64,000 nt of DNA from an uncultured Acidovorax sp. (GTDB taxonomy: Bacteria; Pseudomonadota; Gammaproteobacteria; Burkholderiales; Burkholderiaceae_C): positions 1 to 64,000 of the forward strand of contig CAJYKV010000018.1 of the NCBI GenBank assembly GCA_913774955.1. Direction: 5' to 3'. This document shows positions 1 to 11,486 of the stretch, piece after piece. Each line of letters opens with the position of its first letter. Within the stretch, counting starts at the first letter, position 1. The position numbers and the translations under genes were made by a program. The notes beneath the pieces are model-generated. The model was given only the letters and a program-made list of their open reading frames with translations, did not search any database and had not been told where the DNA came from.

Positions 1-1240
1 CCAGGCCCATGGGCACGTTGGCGTCGGTGCTGGCCGCGCGCAGCGCCGGCTGGCCGCCGGCCGCGACGATCGACGCGACGGCCGCCTGCACGATGGGCTG
101 GTCGGCCGCGGTGGCGCCGGCCGGGCGGTCGCCGATCATCTTGGGCGTGGCCGTGATTTTCGCGGCGGTGTTCCAGCGGCGGTTTTCCTCCTCCACGCCG
201 CGCTGGATGGCGGCCAGGATGTCCTTCTCGGCCTGCAGCAGCGCGGGCAGGGCGTTGGAGCGGATGTCCACCGCCATGGTGGCGTCGCCCGCGATGGTGT
301 TCACCGAGGTGCCGCCGCCCACCTTGCCCACGGTGAAGGTGGTCTTGGGATCGGCCGGCACCTGCACGTCGCCGATGTGCGCGATCGCGCGGCCCATCGC
401 ATGGATCGCGCTCGGCACCTGGCCGAAGGCCGCGAAGCTGTGGCCGCCTGGCCCCTGGAAGGCCACCTCGTAGCGGTGGCTGCCCGTGCCCTGGTTCAGG
501 ATGCCGTTGCCGTCGCCGGGCTCCAGCCCGACCATGCCGTCGATGTCGGCGTGCTCGCGGAACAGCGCCTTCATGCCGCGCAGATTGCCCAGTTCCTCTT
601 CGCCCACGTTCGCGACGAAGACGATGTCGCCCACCGTCTGCAGCTGGCGCTCGTTGAGCACTTTCAGCCAGGAGAGCAGCACCGTCACGCCGCGCGTGTC
701 GTCGGAGATGCCGGGGGCATGGAGCCGGCTGCCTTGCTCGCGCACGGTGAGGTCGGTGCCTTCGGGGAACACGGTGTCGAGGTGCGCCGACACCACCAGT
801 TTGGGGCCGTTGCCGGTGCCCTTGCGGATGCCCACCGCATTGCCCTCCCGGTCGACGGCGGCATCGGCCAGGCCCAGTTCCTGGAAGCGCTTCACCACGT
901 ATTCGGCGCGGCGCTGCTCCTTGAAGGGCGGCGCGGGGATCTGCACCAGCTGGCGCAGTTCGGCGATCGCGCGGTCGTGGTCGGCCCGTAGGCCGTCCAG
1001 CACCTGCTGCACGGCGGGTGCCGAGCGCACGGCCTGCAGCGCGCGGCCCACGGCCGGGCTGGCGGCGGGTGGCTGCTGCGGCACGGGTGCCGCCTTCGTC
1101 TGGGCAGTGGCCGTGCCCGCGGCCAGCACGCCCCAGGTGAGTGCCGCTGCCAGCGCCGCCGCCAGGGCGGAGGGCTTTCCGCGGGCGGGAGAACGGGTGG
1201 AAGCAGCGAGAGGGAGCGGTGCGCAGGCGTACAGCGGCAT
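1..1240 (-). CDS. M20-family metallopeptidase, exported (3' end beyond the window)
   Basis: Reading leftwards from the ATG at 1238-1240 gives about 413 residues before the window edge; the C-terminus is missing. The N-terminus has a basic stretch followed by an Ala-rich hydrophobic segment ending in ATAQT, so a Sec signal peptide and a periplasmic location are likely. Family motifs seen in order are HLDTVFPEG (metal-binding His and catalytic Asp), SDDTRG (bridging Asp), GEEELGN (general-base Glu and metal ligand) and EPGDG, then a dimerisation-type segment GGTSVNTIAG. This order is typical of M20 exo- and tripeptidases (PepT/CPG2-like), which remove amino acids with two zinc ions. The substrate cannot be told from sequence. 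The downstream neighbour hppA is on the same strand but is separated by 86 bp and is functionally unrelated. Confidence 0.85.
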   Translation of the reverse strand, partial: MPLYACAPLPLAASTRSPARGKPSALAAALAAALTWGVLAAGTATAQTKAAPVPQQPPAASPAVGRALQAVRSAPAVQQVLDGLRADHDRAIAELRQLVQIPAPPFKEQRRAEYVVKRFQELGLADAAVDREGNAVGIRKGTGNGPKLVVSAHLDTVFPEGTDLTVREQGSRLHAPGISDDTRGVTVLLSWLKVLNERQLQTVGDIVFVANVGEEELGNLRGMKALFREHADIDGMVGLEPGDGNGILNQGTGSHRYEVAFQGPGGHSFAAFGQVPSAIHAMGRAIAHIGDVQVPADPKTTFTVGKVGGGTSVNTIAGDATMAVDIRSNALPALLQAEKDILAAIQRGVEEENRRWNTAAKITATPKMIGDRPAGATAADQPIVQAAVASIVAAGGQPALRAASTDANVPMGL

Positions 1241-1326
1241 CGGGACGGTCTTTCGTCGAAAACGGTGAACCTGCCACCTTACCGCAGGCGCGGCCCCGCC
1301 CCGGGCCCCGGCGCGTCGCCGTGGCG

Positions 1327-3429
<2,103 letters not shown>

Positions 3430-3671
3430 GCTCGTCGTCTCCTGCAGGAAGGGTGCACGGGAGGAAACACGCAACGCGTCGCGGGAGCCGGTGTTTCCGC
3501 TGCGTTGCTTCCTCGTGCCCATCGGCCCGCGAAGGCGGGTGGAGACGATTGGCCAACGTGCCCAATGTACGCCTGCGGGCGGCGCGCCGCAAGCGGGGCG
3601 CGCCGGAGGCACGGGGAGCGGGTGCATCGGCCGCTCTAGAATGCGCCCTGCATTCCATCACCATCGCAACC

Positions 3672-4208
3672 ATGTCCCTCAACAACGTCACCCCTGGCAA
3701 GAAGCTCCCAGAAACCTTCAACGTGGTCATCGAGATCCCCGCGGAATCCGATCCGATCAAGTACGAAGTGGACAAGGAATCCGGCGCGGTCTTCGTGGAC
3801 CGTTTCCTGACCACGGCCATGTACTACCCCTGCAACTACGGCTACGTGCCCCAGACGCTGTCCGGCGACGGCGACCCGGTGGACGTGCTGGTGATCACGC
3901 CGTACCCGCTGCACCCCGGCGTGGTCGTGCCCTGCCGTGCGCTCGGCATCCTGAAGATGGAAGACGAAGCCGGCGTGGACGGCAAGGTGCTGGCCGTGCC
4001 CACCACCAAGATCCTGAAGATGTACGAAGGCTGGAAGACGGTGGACGACGTGAACCCCGTGCGCCTGAAGGCCATCAGCCACTTCTTCGAGCACTACAAG
4101 GACCTGGAAGAAGGCAAGTGGGTGAAGGTACTCGGCTGGGAAGGCGTCGAGGCCGCCCACAAGGAGATCACCGACGGCGTGGCCAGCTACGCCAAGTCCC
4201 AGGGCTGA
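3672..4208 (+). CDS. ppa: Soluble inorganic pyrophosphatase, family I
   Basis: A 178-residue protein, the usual length of a bacterial family I hexameric PPase. The PROSITE-type signature DGDPVDVLV (Asp ligands for Mg2+) is present, as are [22 protein letters not shown] and the C-terminal [10 protein letters not shown]. It hydrolyses cytosolic PPi from nucleotide and polymer synthesis without conserving energy. Start ATG 3672 gives the canonical N-terminus (SLNNVTPGK). It is transcribed away from hppA, so the cell carries both an energy-conserving and a heat-releasing PPase side by side. A strong intrinsic terminator follows at 4244-4279. Confidence 0.97.
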   Translation: MSLNNVTPGKKLPETFNVVIEIPAESDPIKYEVDKESGAVFVDRFLTTAMYYPCNYGYVPQTLSGDGDPVDVLVITPYPLHPGVVVPCRALGILKMEDEAGVDGKVLAVPTTKILKMYEGWKTVDDVNPVRLKAISHFFEHYKDLEEGKWVKVLGWEGVEAAHKEITDGVASYAKSQG

Positions 4209-4243
4209 TCCCGGCGCGGCCTGCTGGGCCGTAGCCACCCCTG

Positions 4244-4279
4244 AAAAAGCCTGCCGGCTGTGCGCCCGCAGGCTTTTTT
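4244..4279 (+). terminator. Intrinsic terminator after ppa
   Basis: An 11-base arm AAAAAGCCTGC at 4244-4254 pairs with GCAGGCTTTTTT at 4268-4279 across a 13-base loop. The trailing T run makes it a classical Rho-independent terminator. It lies 35 bp after the ppa stop and can act in both directions. Confidence 0.85.
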
Positions 4280-4321
4280 CGTTCCTGTCGAGCCGTTCGG
4301 TGACCGTATAGTCAAACCGGC

Positions 4322-5758
4322 ATGAACGACAACGCAAGCAGCACCGAGAACGGCGACGGCGGCAAGGACCGGCGCAACCCGCAGGCGCCGTCCGCGGCAT
4401 CCGCCGCCGCGGCCCGGCAGGCCCTGGCCGACGCGCGGGAACTGGCGCGGGACGGCACGCACTACCTGCGCAGCGTGACCGACATGGCCGAGCGCGTGCC
4501 GGTCGTCGCCCGCGGTGCGATCTACAGCGACACCGGCATCAAGCTCGTCGAGCAGGGCACGCGCATCGACGGCCGCCTGTACGACCGGCTCGTGCACCAC
4601 ACGCTGCGCGACCCGATCGACGGCCTGCTGGGAGCGGAGGGCGGCGTGGACGCAGCGGCCATCGAGGCCGAGGCCCGCCGGCAGTGCGATGCCGGCCATG
4701 AGGGCGGAAGCGGGCTGGCCGCGCTGCTGGCACGCGCCCATGGGGGGCCGGAGCCCCTGCTGGCACCGCTGCGCGGCCTGCTGCTGCCCCCGCCCGTGGC
4801 GTTCCGGCTCACGGTGATGCGTGCACAGCGCACCCCGCTCTACGAGCACAGTGTGTGCGTGATGCTGCTGGCGGTGCACCTGGCCCTGGGCCGTGGCGGC
4901 AGCGGGCGCGACGTCTCGCTGCTGGCCGAGGCGGCCCTGCTGCACGACATCGGCGTGCTGCACATGGACCCGGTGTGGAACGACCCCGAGAACAAGGTCA
5001 CCGGCCCGGACCGGAAACACCTCGTCGCCCATCCGATCACCGCCATGCTGCTGCTGCGGGCGCCCGGCGCCTACCCGGCCTCGGTCGAGACGGCCGTGCT
5101 GGAGCACCACGAACGCATGGACGGCACGGGCTATCCGCGGGGCCTGCGCGGGCCGGACATCTCGCCCATGGGGCAGATCCTCATGCTGTCGGAGGTGGCG
5201 GCCGCCTTCTTCGAGAAGTACAGCGCGCTGGCCGCGCAGCGGCTGTCGCTCAGCCTGCGGCTCAACCACCGCAAGTTCGCACCGGACCTGGTCGCGCTCC
5301 TGCTGCCGCTGCTGGCGGATGGCGGAGGCACGGCCGTTGCGCTGTCGCCCCCGCAGGAGGAGGCCGGCCGCGTGCTGGACACGCTCGGCGGCGCATTCGA
5401 CCGCTGGGCGGACGTGCGCTCGCGCCTGCCGGCGGACCTGCTGGGCCGGGGCAGCCGCCATCCCGCGGCGTTCGTCGACCAGCGGCTGCAGGCGCTCCAG
5501 CAATCGCTGGTCGAGGCCGGCGCCCATCCGCGCCAGCAGGGGGAGATCGACGTCTACCTGCAGGGCGATCCGCAGGGCTCGGCGGAACTGGCGCTGGTGC
5601 GCGGCGAGGCGCTCTGGCAGCTCGGGAGCATCGTCCATGCCACCCAGCGGCGCTGGCCCGAACTGAGCGGCGGCAGCAATGGCGTGGACGTGGACGCGGC
5701 CGATGCCGCCGTGGCGGGTTGGTGCGCCCATTGCGCGCTCCTGATGTCGGCGGCCTGA
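4322..5758 (+). CDS. HD-GYP domain phosphohydrolase (probable c-di-GMP phosphodiesterase)
   Basis: A 478-residue cytoplasmic protein without membrane spans. The first ~150 residues are a variable region. The HD-GYP domain occupies roughly residues 170-310: YEHSVCVM supplies the first His, LLHDIG the HD pair, then HPITAML and the hallmark HHERMDGTGYPRGLRG. Members hydrolyse c-di-GMP to pGpG/GMP with a bi- or tri-nuclear metal site. The usual HDIGK lysine is replaced (HDIGVLHMDP), a variation that might alter activity. It could be relevant to the c-di-GMP-responsive NfrB-type synthase encoded about 13 kb downstream, but that is inference. It starts 42 bp after the ppa terminator and appears to be monocistronic. 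Confidence 0.88.
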   Translation: MNDNASSTENGDGGKDRRNPQAPSAASAAAARQALADARELARDGTHYLRSVTDMAERVPVVARGAIYSDTGIKLVEQGTRIDGRLYDRLVHHTLRDPIDGLLGAEGGVDAAAIEAEARRQCDAGHEGGSGLAALLARAHGGPEPLLAPLRGLLLPPPVAFRLTVMRAQRTPLYEHSVCVMLLAVHLALGRGGSGRDVSLLAEAALLHDIGVLHMDPVWNDPENKVTGPDRKHLVAHPITAMLLLRAPGAYPASVETAVLEHHERMDGTGYPRGLRGPDISPMGQILMLSEVAAAFFEKYSALAAQRLSLSLRLNHRKFAPDLVALLLPLLADGGGTAVALSPPQEEAGRVLDTLGGAFDRWADVRSRLPADLLGRGSRHPAAFVDQRLQALQQSLVEAGAHPRQQGEIDVYLQGDPQGSAELALVRGEALWQLGSIVHATQRRWPELSGGSNGVDVDAADAAVAGWCAHCALLMSAA

Positions 5759-5845
5759 CGCCGCGCAGCCGGCCAGCGTGCAAGCCATCGCTGCATCCTG
5801 CGCCGCGGAATGGGACGGCGGCTGACAGCCGCGCCGGATCGAATG

Positions 5846-5861
5846 CTGTATATTTAAACAG
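5846..5861. promoter_or_regulatory. SOS box (LexA operator) upstream of imuA
   Basis: CTGTATATTTAAACAG is a near-perfect CTGT-N8-ACAG palindrome matching the beta/gamma-proteobacterial LexA box. It ends 17 bp before the imuA ATG, the position expected for direct LexA repression of the mutasome operon. Confidence 0.9.
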
Positions 5862-5878
5862 TACTTCGATGCCGCCCC

Positions 5879-6799
5879 ATGTCCGCCACCCTTCTTTCCA
5901 CGTCCGCCCTGCCCACCGGCATGGTCCGCCAGGGCGGCGGGGCCCACCGGGTGGAGGTTCCCGGGGTGTGGCGCGGGGCCTCGCTCGGTGCCGGCATGGC
6001 CGGCAGCAGCGCCGCCGCCCAGCGCGTGCAGCCTTCGGGGCATGCGGCGCTCGATGCCCAGTTGCCGGGCGGTGGCTGGCCCTGGGGCGCGATGTCGGAA
6101 GTGCTGCTCGCCGGCCGGGGCCGGCACGAATGGCCGCTGGTGCTGCCGGCCCTCGCCGCCGCGGCGGCGCGGCTGCCTGGGCGGGTGGTGCTGGTGGCGC
6201 CGCCCCATGAGCCGTTCGTGCCGGTGCTGCACGCGGCCGGCCTGCGGGCCGCGCGGCTGTGCTGGGTGGCGCCGCCGGCCGATGCGCGCGATGCCGCGGC
6301 GGCCTGGGCGTGCGAGCAGGCGCTGCGCTGCCGCGACGTGCTGGCGGTGCTGGCCTGGCTGCCCGGTGCGCCGCCCGAGATGCTGCGGCGGCTGCAACTG
6401 GCTGCTGCGCAGCGCCATGCGCTGCTCTGGGTGTTCCGCACCGAGGCGCGGCGCCGGCAGGCCTCGCCCGCGCCGCTGCGCCTCGCGGTGGGCGCGGCGC
6501 AGGAGGGCGGGGGCGCGCTGCAGGTCGAGGTGATCAAGCGCCGCGGCGCGCCGGTGCTCTCCCCGGTCATGGTGCCGGCCTATGGGCCGGCGCTGGAATC
6601 CGCCCTGGCCGCATCGAGCCGCGCCAAGGCGCAGCGGCTCGCCGCATGGCGGCAATGGATGGCATCGCGCGCCGCGGCTTTGCGGCGTTCGCCCGCACTT
6701 TCTCCCCAGGCACCCGTCAGGCCGTTCAGGCAGTCGACGGGCGATGCCGTTCCGGAGCCCGGCCATGCACTGGGTCGCACTGCCGTCGCTGCAGGCTGA
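5879..6799 (+). CDS. imuA: ImuA, translesion synthesis-associated RecA-like protein
   Basis: A 306-residue protein, the first gene of the imuA-imuB-dnaE2 damage-inducible mutagenesis cassette. It shows a degenerate RecA/SulA-like fold, with LPGGGWPWGAMSEVLLAG (as in ImuA/SulA proteins: G-x-G-W-P.G.L.E) at about residues 62-80, and no intact Walker A motif. ImuA is thought to act with RecA and ImuB during error-prone synthesis. The start ATG is fixed by the SOS box just upstream. The 3' end overlaps the likely imuB start by 35 bp, which suggests coupled translation. The C-terminal 50 residues are Ala/Arg/Pro-rich and variable. Confidence 0.88.
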   Translation: MSATLLSTSALPTGMVRQGGGAHRVEVPGVWRGASLGAGMAGSSAAAQRVQPSGHAALDAQLPGGGWPWGAMSEVLLAGRGRHEWPLVLPALAAAAARLPGRVVLVAPPHEPFVPVLHAAGLRAARLCWVAPPADARDAAAAWACEQALRCRDVLAVLAWLPGAPPEMLRRLQLAAAQRHALLWVFRTEARRRQASPAPLRLAVGAAQEGGGALQVEVIKRRGAPVLSPVMVPAYGPALESALAASSRAKAQRLAAWRQWMASRAAALRRSPALSPQAPVRPFRQSTGDAVPEPGHALGRTAVAAG

Positions 6800-8192
6800 G
6801 CTGCCGCCGGGCGTGCCCGAGGCGGCTGCCGGCTGGTGGGCACTGCGCTTCACGCCCCGCGTGGCCCTGCTGGACGAGGCCGTGCTGCTGGAAGTGGAGA
6901 GCACCGAGCGCCTCTGGGGTGGCCGCGCGGCGCTGCGCGCCCTGCTGCGCGAGCACCAGTCCCGGTCGCACTTGCGGTTCCGCCATGGCGCGGACGAAAG
7001 CCCGACCCAGGAAGAAACAGAAAGCGGCGATGTCCCCGGCCCGATGGCCGAAGCGCCGACGGCCCTGCAGGCCCTGGCGCTGCTGCGCCTGATGGAGGCA
7101 TGCCGGCCACTGCCGCGCCGCGTGCCGCACGGATTGCCGCTGGCCACGCTCTCCGCCCTGCGCCCGCATGCCGCCAGCCTGGAGCGCATGGGCTGCCGCA
7201 CCTGGGCCGCCGTGCGCGCGCTGCCGCGCGACGGGGCGGCCCGGCGTTTCGGGGCCGAGCCGCTGCGGGCGCTCGACCAGGCCTGGGGCGACGCGCCCCA
7301 TCCCCTGCCGTGGCTGGCTCTGCCCGAACGCTTCGAGATGCAGGCCGAACTGCCGGCGGTCGCCACCTCGGCCGAGCAGATCCTCTGGACGGCGGGCCGG
7401 CTGCTGGGCGCGCTGCACGGCTGGCTGCAGGCACGCCACCAGGGGGTGCTGGCGCTGCAGCTCACGTGGCGCCACGACCTGCGCCGCCTCGACGGGGTGG
7501 AGCTGCCCCCCGAAGGCCAGCTCACGGTGCGCACGGCCGAGGCCACGCAGGACCTGCGCCACCTGCGCCGGCTGCTGGCCGAGCGGCTGGCGCGCCAGCC
7601 GCTGGCGGCCCCCGTGAACCACCTCACGCTGCGCGCGACCGACACGGCCCCGCTGCCGCAGGGAACCGACAGCCTGCTGCCGCCGGACGGCGGCGTCGAC
7701 GGCGCCCAGGGAGAAAGCTGGCACCAGTGGGTGGAGCGGCTGTCGGCCCGCTGGGGGGCGGAGCAGGTGCGCATCCCCGTGCTGGAGGCCGACCACCGGC
7801 CCGAACGCATGCAGCGCTGGGAGCCGGCCGCCGCGCAGAGCCCGCAGCGTTCGCCGGAGCGGCGCAGGGGCGGTGCCGGCAGCCTCGGTTCCGCCCCCGC
7901 GCCGAACGAGGCCGCGGGCACGGCGGCCGATGCGGCCTTCTGGCCCGCCTGGCTCGTGCAGCCGCCCCGGCCCCTGGCCCTGCAGGGCGACCGGCCCTGC
8001 CTGCACGGGCCGCTGCGCCTGCTCGCGGGGCCGCACCGCTTCGACGGCGGCTGGTGGGAAAACTGCGCGGAGCGGCGCGAGTATTTCGTGGCCTCCAATG
8101 CCGCCGTCGGCACGGTCTGGGTCTACCGGCAGTGGGAGGGAGAGCGCGCCACCGGGCATTTCCGTTGGTTCTGGCATGGGGTATACGCATGA
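6765..8192 (+). CDS. imuB: ImuB, Y-family-like polymerase subunit lacking catalysis
   Basis: A 475-residue protein starting MHWVALPSL, the usual ImuB N-terminus. An alternative ATG at 6744 would add seven residues. It aligns in outline with DinB/UmuC polymerases (LLEVESTERLWGG, then helix-hairpin-helix region SLERMGCRTWAAVRALPRDG), but the catalytic carboxylates of a true Y-family polymerase are not seen; ImuB serves as the hub that binds the beta clamp, ImuA and DnaE2. The C-terminal portion has RPLALQGDRPC, GPHRFDGGWW and REYFVASN, as in the ImuB C-terminal domain. The stop overlaps the dnaE2 start (ATGA). Confidence 0.9.
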   Translation: MHWVALPSLQAELPPGVPEAAAGWWALRFTPRVALLDEAVLLEVESTERLWGGRAALRALLREHQSRSHLRFRHGADESPTQEETESGDVPGPMAEAPTALQALALLRLMEACRPLPRRVPHGLPLATLSALRPHAASLERMGCRTWAAVRALPRDGAARRFGAEPLRALDQAWGDAPHPLPWLALPERFEMQAELPAVATSAEQILWTAGRLLGALHGWLQARHQGVLALQLTWRHDLRRLDGVELPPEGQLTVRTAEATQDLRHLRRLLAERLARQPLAAPVNHLTLRATDTAPLPQGTDSLLPPDGGVDGAQGESWHQWVERLSARWGAEQVRIPVLEADHRPERMQRWEPAAAQSPQRSPERRRGGAGSLGSAPAPNEAAGTAADAAFWPAWLVQPPRPLALQGDRPCLHGPLRLLAGPHRFDGGWWENCAERREYFVASNAAVGTVWVYRQWEGERATGHFRWFWHGVYA

Positions 8193-11100
8193 GCCGGGCC
8201 CAACGTCCAGCGGATTCCCCCGTGCCACCAGGGCCGGCAGATGCGCCGGAAGCAGGGCACGGCGCCGCATCGGGCCTGCTGCCCGCGTACGCCGAGCTGC
8301 ACTGCCTGAGCAATTTCAGCTTCCAGCGCGGCGCCTCCCACCCGGCCGAGCTGGTCGAGCGCGCGGCGACGCTGGGCTACGATGCACTGGCGCTGACGGA
8401 CGAATGCTCCGTGGCCGGCGTGGTGCGCGCACACACGGCGGCGCGCAAAGCCGGCCTGCGCCTCATCGTGGGCAGCGAATTCGCCTGCGGCGACGTGCGG
8501 CTCGTGGCCCTCGCGCGCGATGGGGCCGGCTGGGGCAACCTGTGCGAATTCATCAGCGATGCACGGCGCATCGCGCCCAAAGGGGAGTACCGCGTCGATG
8601 CCGGCAGCGATTTCTCGCGCCTGTGCGGCTGCGAGGTGCTGGTCGCTCCGCGCAAGGACCGGCTGTCCGCGCTGGACCCGGACGGCATCGAGGCCGCCCT
8701 GGCGCAGGCGTGCCAATGGCTGCGCGCGCAGGGCATCTCCCCCTGGCTGGCCGTGGAACTGCACACCGCGCCGGACGACGCCCTCTGGCTGCAGGCCCTG
8801 GAACGCGCGGGCGCCGCCCTGCAGGCGCCCCTGGTGGCGGCCGGCGACGTGCACATGCATGTGCTGCAGCGCAAACGCCTGCAGGACGTCATCACCGCCG
8901 TGCGCTGGGGCCGGCCCGTGGCCGAATGCGGGTTCGCGCTGCAGGCCCACGGGGAGCGACGGCTGCGCGCGCGCATGCACCTGGCCGCGCTCTATCCGCC
9001 CGACCTGCTCGCCGCCACGCTGGAGGTGGCCGCGCGCTGCACCTTCAGCCTCGACGAGATCCGCTACCGCTATCCGCTCGAAACCGTTCCGGCAGGCATG
9101 ACGCCGGGCGGCGCCCTGGCGGCCTACACCGAGGCCGGCGCGCGCGAGCGCTATCCGCAGGGCGTGCCCGACGCCGTGCGCACGCAGATCGCCAGGGAGC
9201 TCGACCTCATCGCCGAGTGCCGCTATGAGATGTACTTCCTCACCGTGCACGACATCGTGCGCGAGGCGCGCCGGCTCGGCATCCTCTGCCAGGGACGGGG
9301 GTCGGCCGCCAATTCGGCGGTGTGCTTCTGCCTGGGCATCACGGCGGTCGATCCGACCAAGACGCGGCTGCTGTTCGAGCGCTTCATCAGCAAGGAGCGC
9401 GACGAGCCGCCCGACATCGACGTGGACTTCGAGCACGACCGGCGCGAGGAGGTCATCCAGTACATCTACCGGAAATACGGCCGCGAGCGCGCCGCCATCG
9501 CGGCCGTGGTCATCTGCTACCGCACGCGCAGCGCGCTGCGCGACGTGGGCAAGGCGCTGGGCGTGGCGCCGGCCGTCGTGGACGCCTTCGCCAAGGACCA
9601 CCACTGGTTCGACGAGGAGATCGCCGCCGAGCGCCTGCAGGAGCTCGCCGCCGGTCTGGGCGCGCCGATCGCGCCGCACACGGCCGCGCTCTGGCTGGAG
9701 CTGGCCGACGACCTGCGCGACTTCCCGCGCCACCTGAGCCAGCACGTGGGCGGCTTCGTGCTCACCGAGGGCAAGCTCACGCGCATCGTGCCCGTGGAGC
9801 CCGCGAGCATGGACGGGCGCTCCATCATCCAGTGGGACAAGGACGATCTGGACGACATGCACCTCATGAAGGTGGACGTGCTGGCCTTGGGCATGCTGAG
9901 CGCGCTGCGCCGCGCGCTCGACCTGCGGGCGGCGCTGCGCGGGCAGGCCTGGGGCCTGGCCGACATCCCGCGCGAGGACGCCGCCACCTACGCAATGATC
10001 TGCGCCGCCGACACCGTGGGCGTGTTCCAGATCGAGAGCCGCGCGCAGATGAGCATGCTGCCGCGCCTGCGGCCCCGCGAACTCTACGATCTCGTGGTGG
10101 AGGTGGCGATCGTGCGGCCGGGGCCGATCCAGGGGGGCATGGTGCATCCGTACCTGCAGGCGCGCGAGCGGCAGATGCGCGGGGAGGCGCTGGTGCTGGA
10201 GCACGAAGACCTGCACGACGCGCTCGCACGCACGCTGGGGGTGCCGATCTTCCAGGAGCAGGTCATGCAGATCGCCATGATCGCGGCGGATTTCACGCCC
10301 GGCATGGCCGACGACCTGCGCCGCTCCATGGCCGCGTGGAAGCGGCGCGGCGGCGTGCACCGCTTCGAGCAGGCGCTGATGGAGGGCATGCGCAAGAACG
10401 GGTATTCGGAGGAATTCTCCCAGCGCATCTACCAGCAGATGCTGGGCTTCGGCGAATACGGCTTCCCCGAAAGCCATGCCTACAGCTTCGCGCTGCTGGC
10501 CTATGCGAGCAGCTGGTTCAAGTGCCATGAACCGGCCTGCTTCCTGGTGGCCTTGCTCAATTCGCAGCCCATGGGCTTCTACACCCCGTCGCAGCTGGTG
10601 CAGGATGCGCGGCGCCACGGCCTGCGCGTGCTGCCGGCCGACGTGGTGCACAGCGGCTGGGACAGCACGCTCGAAGGCCCTTGCGAACCCTTGCCGGGCG
10701 TGCCGGAGGAGCAACCCGCCGTGCGCCTGGGCCTGCACCTGGTCGCCGGCTTCGGAGAGGCGGCGGCGCAGCGGCTCGTGCAGGCGCGCGCCGCATGCCC
10801 CTTCGCCGACGTGCAGGACCTCGCACTGCGCGCGCGGCTGGACCGGCAGGACCTGCAGGCGCTGGCTGCGGCCGATGCGCTGCGCTCCCTGGCGGGGCAC
10901 CGGCGCCAGCAGATGTGGGAGGCGGCCGCGCAGCGCCGTGCGCCCGAGCTGCTGCAGGACGCCCCGGTGCACGAGGCGCCGCTGGCGCTGCCCGAGGCGC
11001 CCGAGGGCGAGGAAATCGTCTTCGACTATGCCGCCACCGGCCTCACGCTGCGCCGCCACCCGATGGCGCTGCTGCGCGAACGCATGGAGCGCTGGCGCAT

Positions 11101-11455
11101 CCTGAGCGCCCAGGCCTTGCAGGCCGTGCCGCACGGCCGGCGCGTGCGGGCCTGCGGCCTCGTCACCGTGCGCCAGCGGCCGGGCTCGGCCAAGGGCACG
11201 ATGTTCGTCACGCTGGAGGACGAGACCGGGCCCGTGAACGTGATCGTCTGGCCCTCGCTCGTCGAGACCTGGCGCAACCCGCTCTTGCGCTCGCGCCTGC
11301 TGGCGGTGGAGGGCACCTGGCAGTGCCACCGCCCCGACGGCGCCGGTCCCGGCGCCGCGGTGGTACGGCACCTGGTGCTGCAGCGCTGCCGCGACCTGAC
11401 GCCGATGCTGGGCCGGCTGGCCCCGGCGCTGGAAGGCAGCCGGGATTTCCACTGA
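8189..11455 (+). CDS. dnaE2: DnaE2, error-prone DNA polymerase III alpha subunit
   Basis: A 1088-residue C-family polymerase, close to the usual length of DnaE2. The N-terminal PHP domain begins YAELHCLSNFSFQRGASHP. Palm motifs include GRGSAANSAVCFCLGIT (about residue 370) and PPDIDVDFEHDRREEV with the catalytic aspartates. The fingers/clamp-binding part contains SQHVGGFVLT, and the C-terminus carries an OB-fold (VRACGLVTVRQRPGSAKG). It carries out translesion synthesis during SOS. It is translationally coupled to imuB by a 4-bp overlap, completing an imuA-imuB-dnaE2 operon under the LexA box at 5846-5861. It converges with the AsmA gene 31 bp downstream. Confidence 0.97.
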   Translation: MSRAQRPADSPVPPGPADAPEAGHGAASGLLPAYAELHCLSNFSFQRGASHPAELVERAATLGYDALALTDECSVAGVVRAHTAARKAGLRLIVGSEFACGDVRLVALARDGAGWGNLCEFISDARRIAPKGEYRVDAGSDFSRLCGCEVLVAPRKDRLSALDPDGIEAALAQACQWLRAQGISPWLAVELHTAPDDALWLQALERAGAALQAPLVAAGDVHMHVLQRKRLQDVITAVRWGRPVAECGFALQAHGERRLRARMHLAALYPPDLLAATLEVAARCTFSLDEIRYRYPLETVPAGMTPGGALAAYTEAGARERYPQGVPDAVRTQIARELDLIAECRYEMYFLTVHDIVREARRLGILCQGRGSAANSAVCFCLGITAVDPTKTRLLFERFISKERDEPPDIDVDFEHDRREEVIQYIYRKYGRERAAIAAVVICYRTRSALRDVGKALGVAPAVVDAFAKDHHWFDEEIAAERLQELAAGLGAPIAPHTAALWLELADDLRDFPRHLSQHVGGFVLTEGKLTRIVPVEPASMDGRSIIQWDKDDLDDMHLMKVDVLALGMLSALRRALDLRAALRGQAWGLADIPREDAATYAMICAADTVGVFQIESRAQMSMLPRLRPRELYDLVVEVAIVRPGPIQGGMVHPYLQARERQMRGEALVLEHEDLHDALARTLGVPIFQEQVMQIAMIAADFTPGMADDLRRSMAAWKRRGGVHRFEQALMEGMRKNGYSEEFSQRIYQQMLGFGEYGFPESHAYSFALLAYASSWFKCHEPACFLVALLNSQPMGFYTPSQLVQDARRHGLRVLPADVVHSGWDSTLEGPCEPLPGVPEEQPAVRLGLHLVAGFGEAAAQRLVQARAACPFADVQDLALRARLDRQDLQALAAADALRSLAGHRRQQMWEAAAQRRAPELLQDAPVHEAPLALPEAPEGEEIVFDYAATGLTLRRHPMALLRERMERWRILSAQALQAVPHGRRVRACGLVTVRQRPGSAKGTMFVTLEDETGPVNVIVWPSLVETWRNPLLRSRLLAVEGTWQCHRPDGAGPGAAVVRHLVLQRCRDLTPMLGRLAPALEGSRDFH

Positions 11456-11458
11456 GAG

Positions 11459-11476
11459 CCGCTTTGATCAGAGCGG
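11459..11476. terminator. Possible bidirectional stem-loop between dnaE2 and the AsmA gene
   Basis: CCGCTTTGATCAGAGCGG is self-complementary with one G-U type mismatch in each arm and sits in the 31-bp gap between convergent stop codons. There is no clear T run, so termination is uncertain. Confidence 0.35.
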
Positions 11477-11486
11477 ACGGCCCCCT

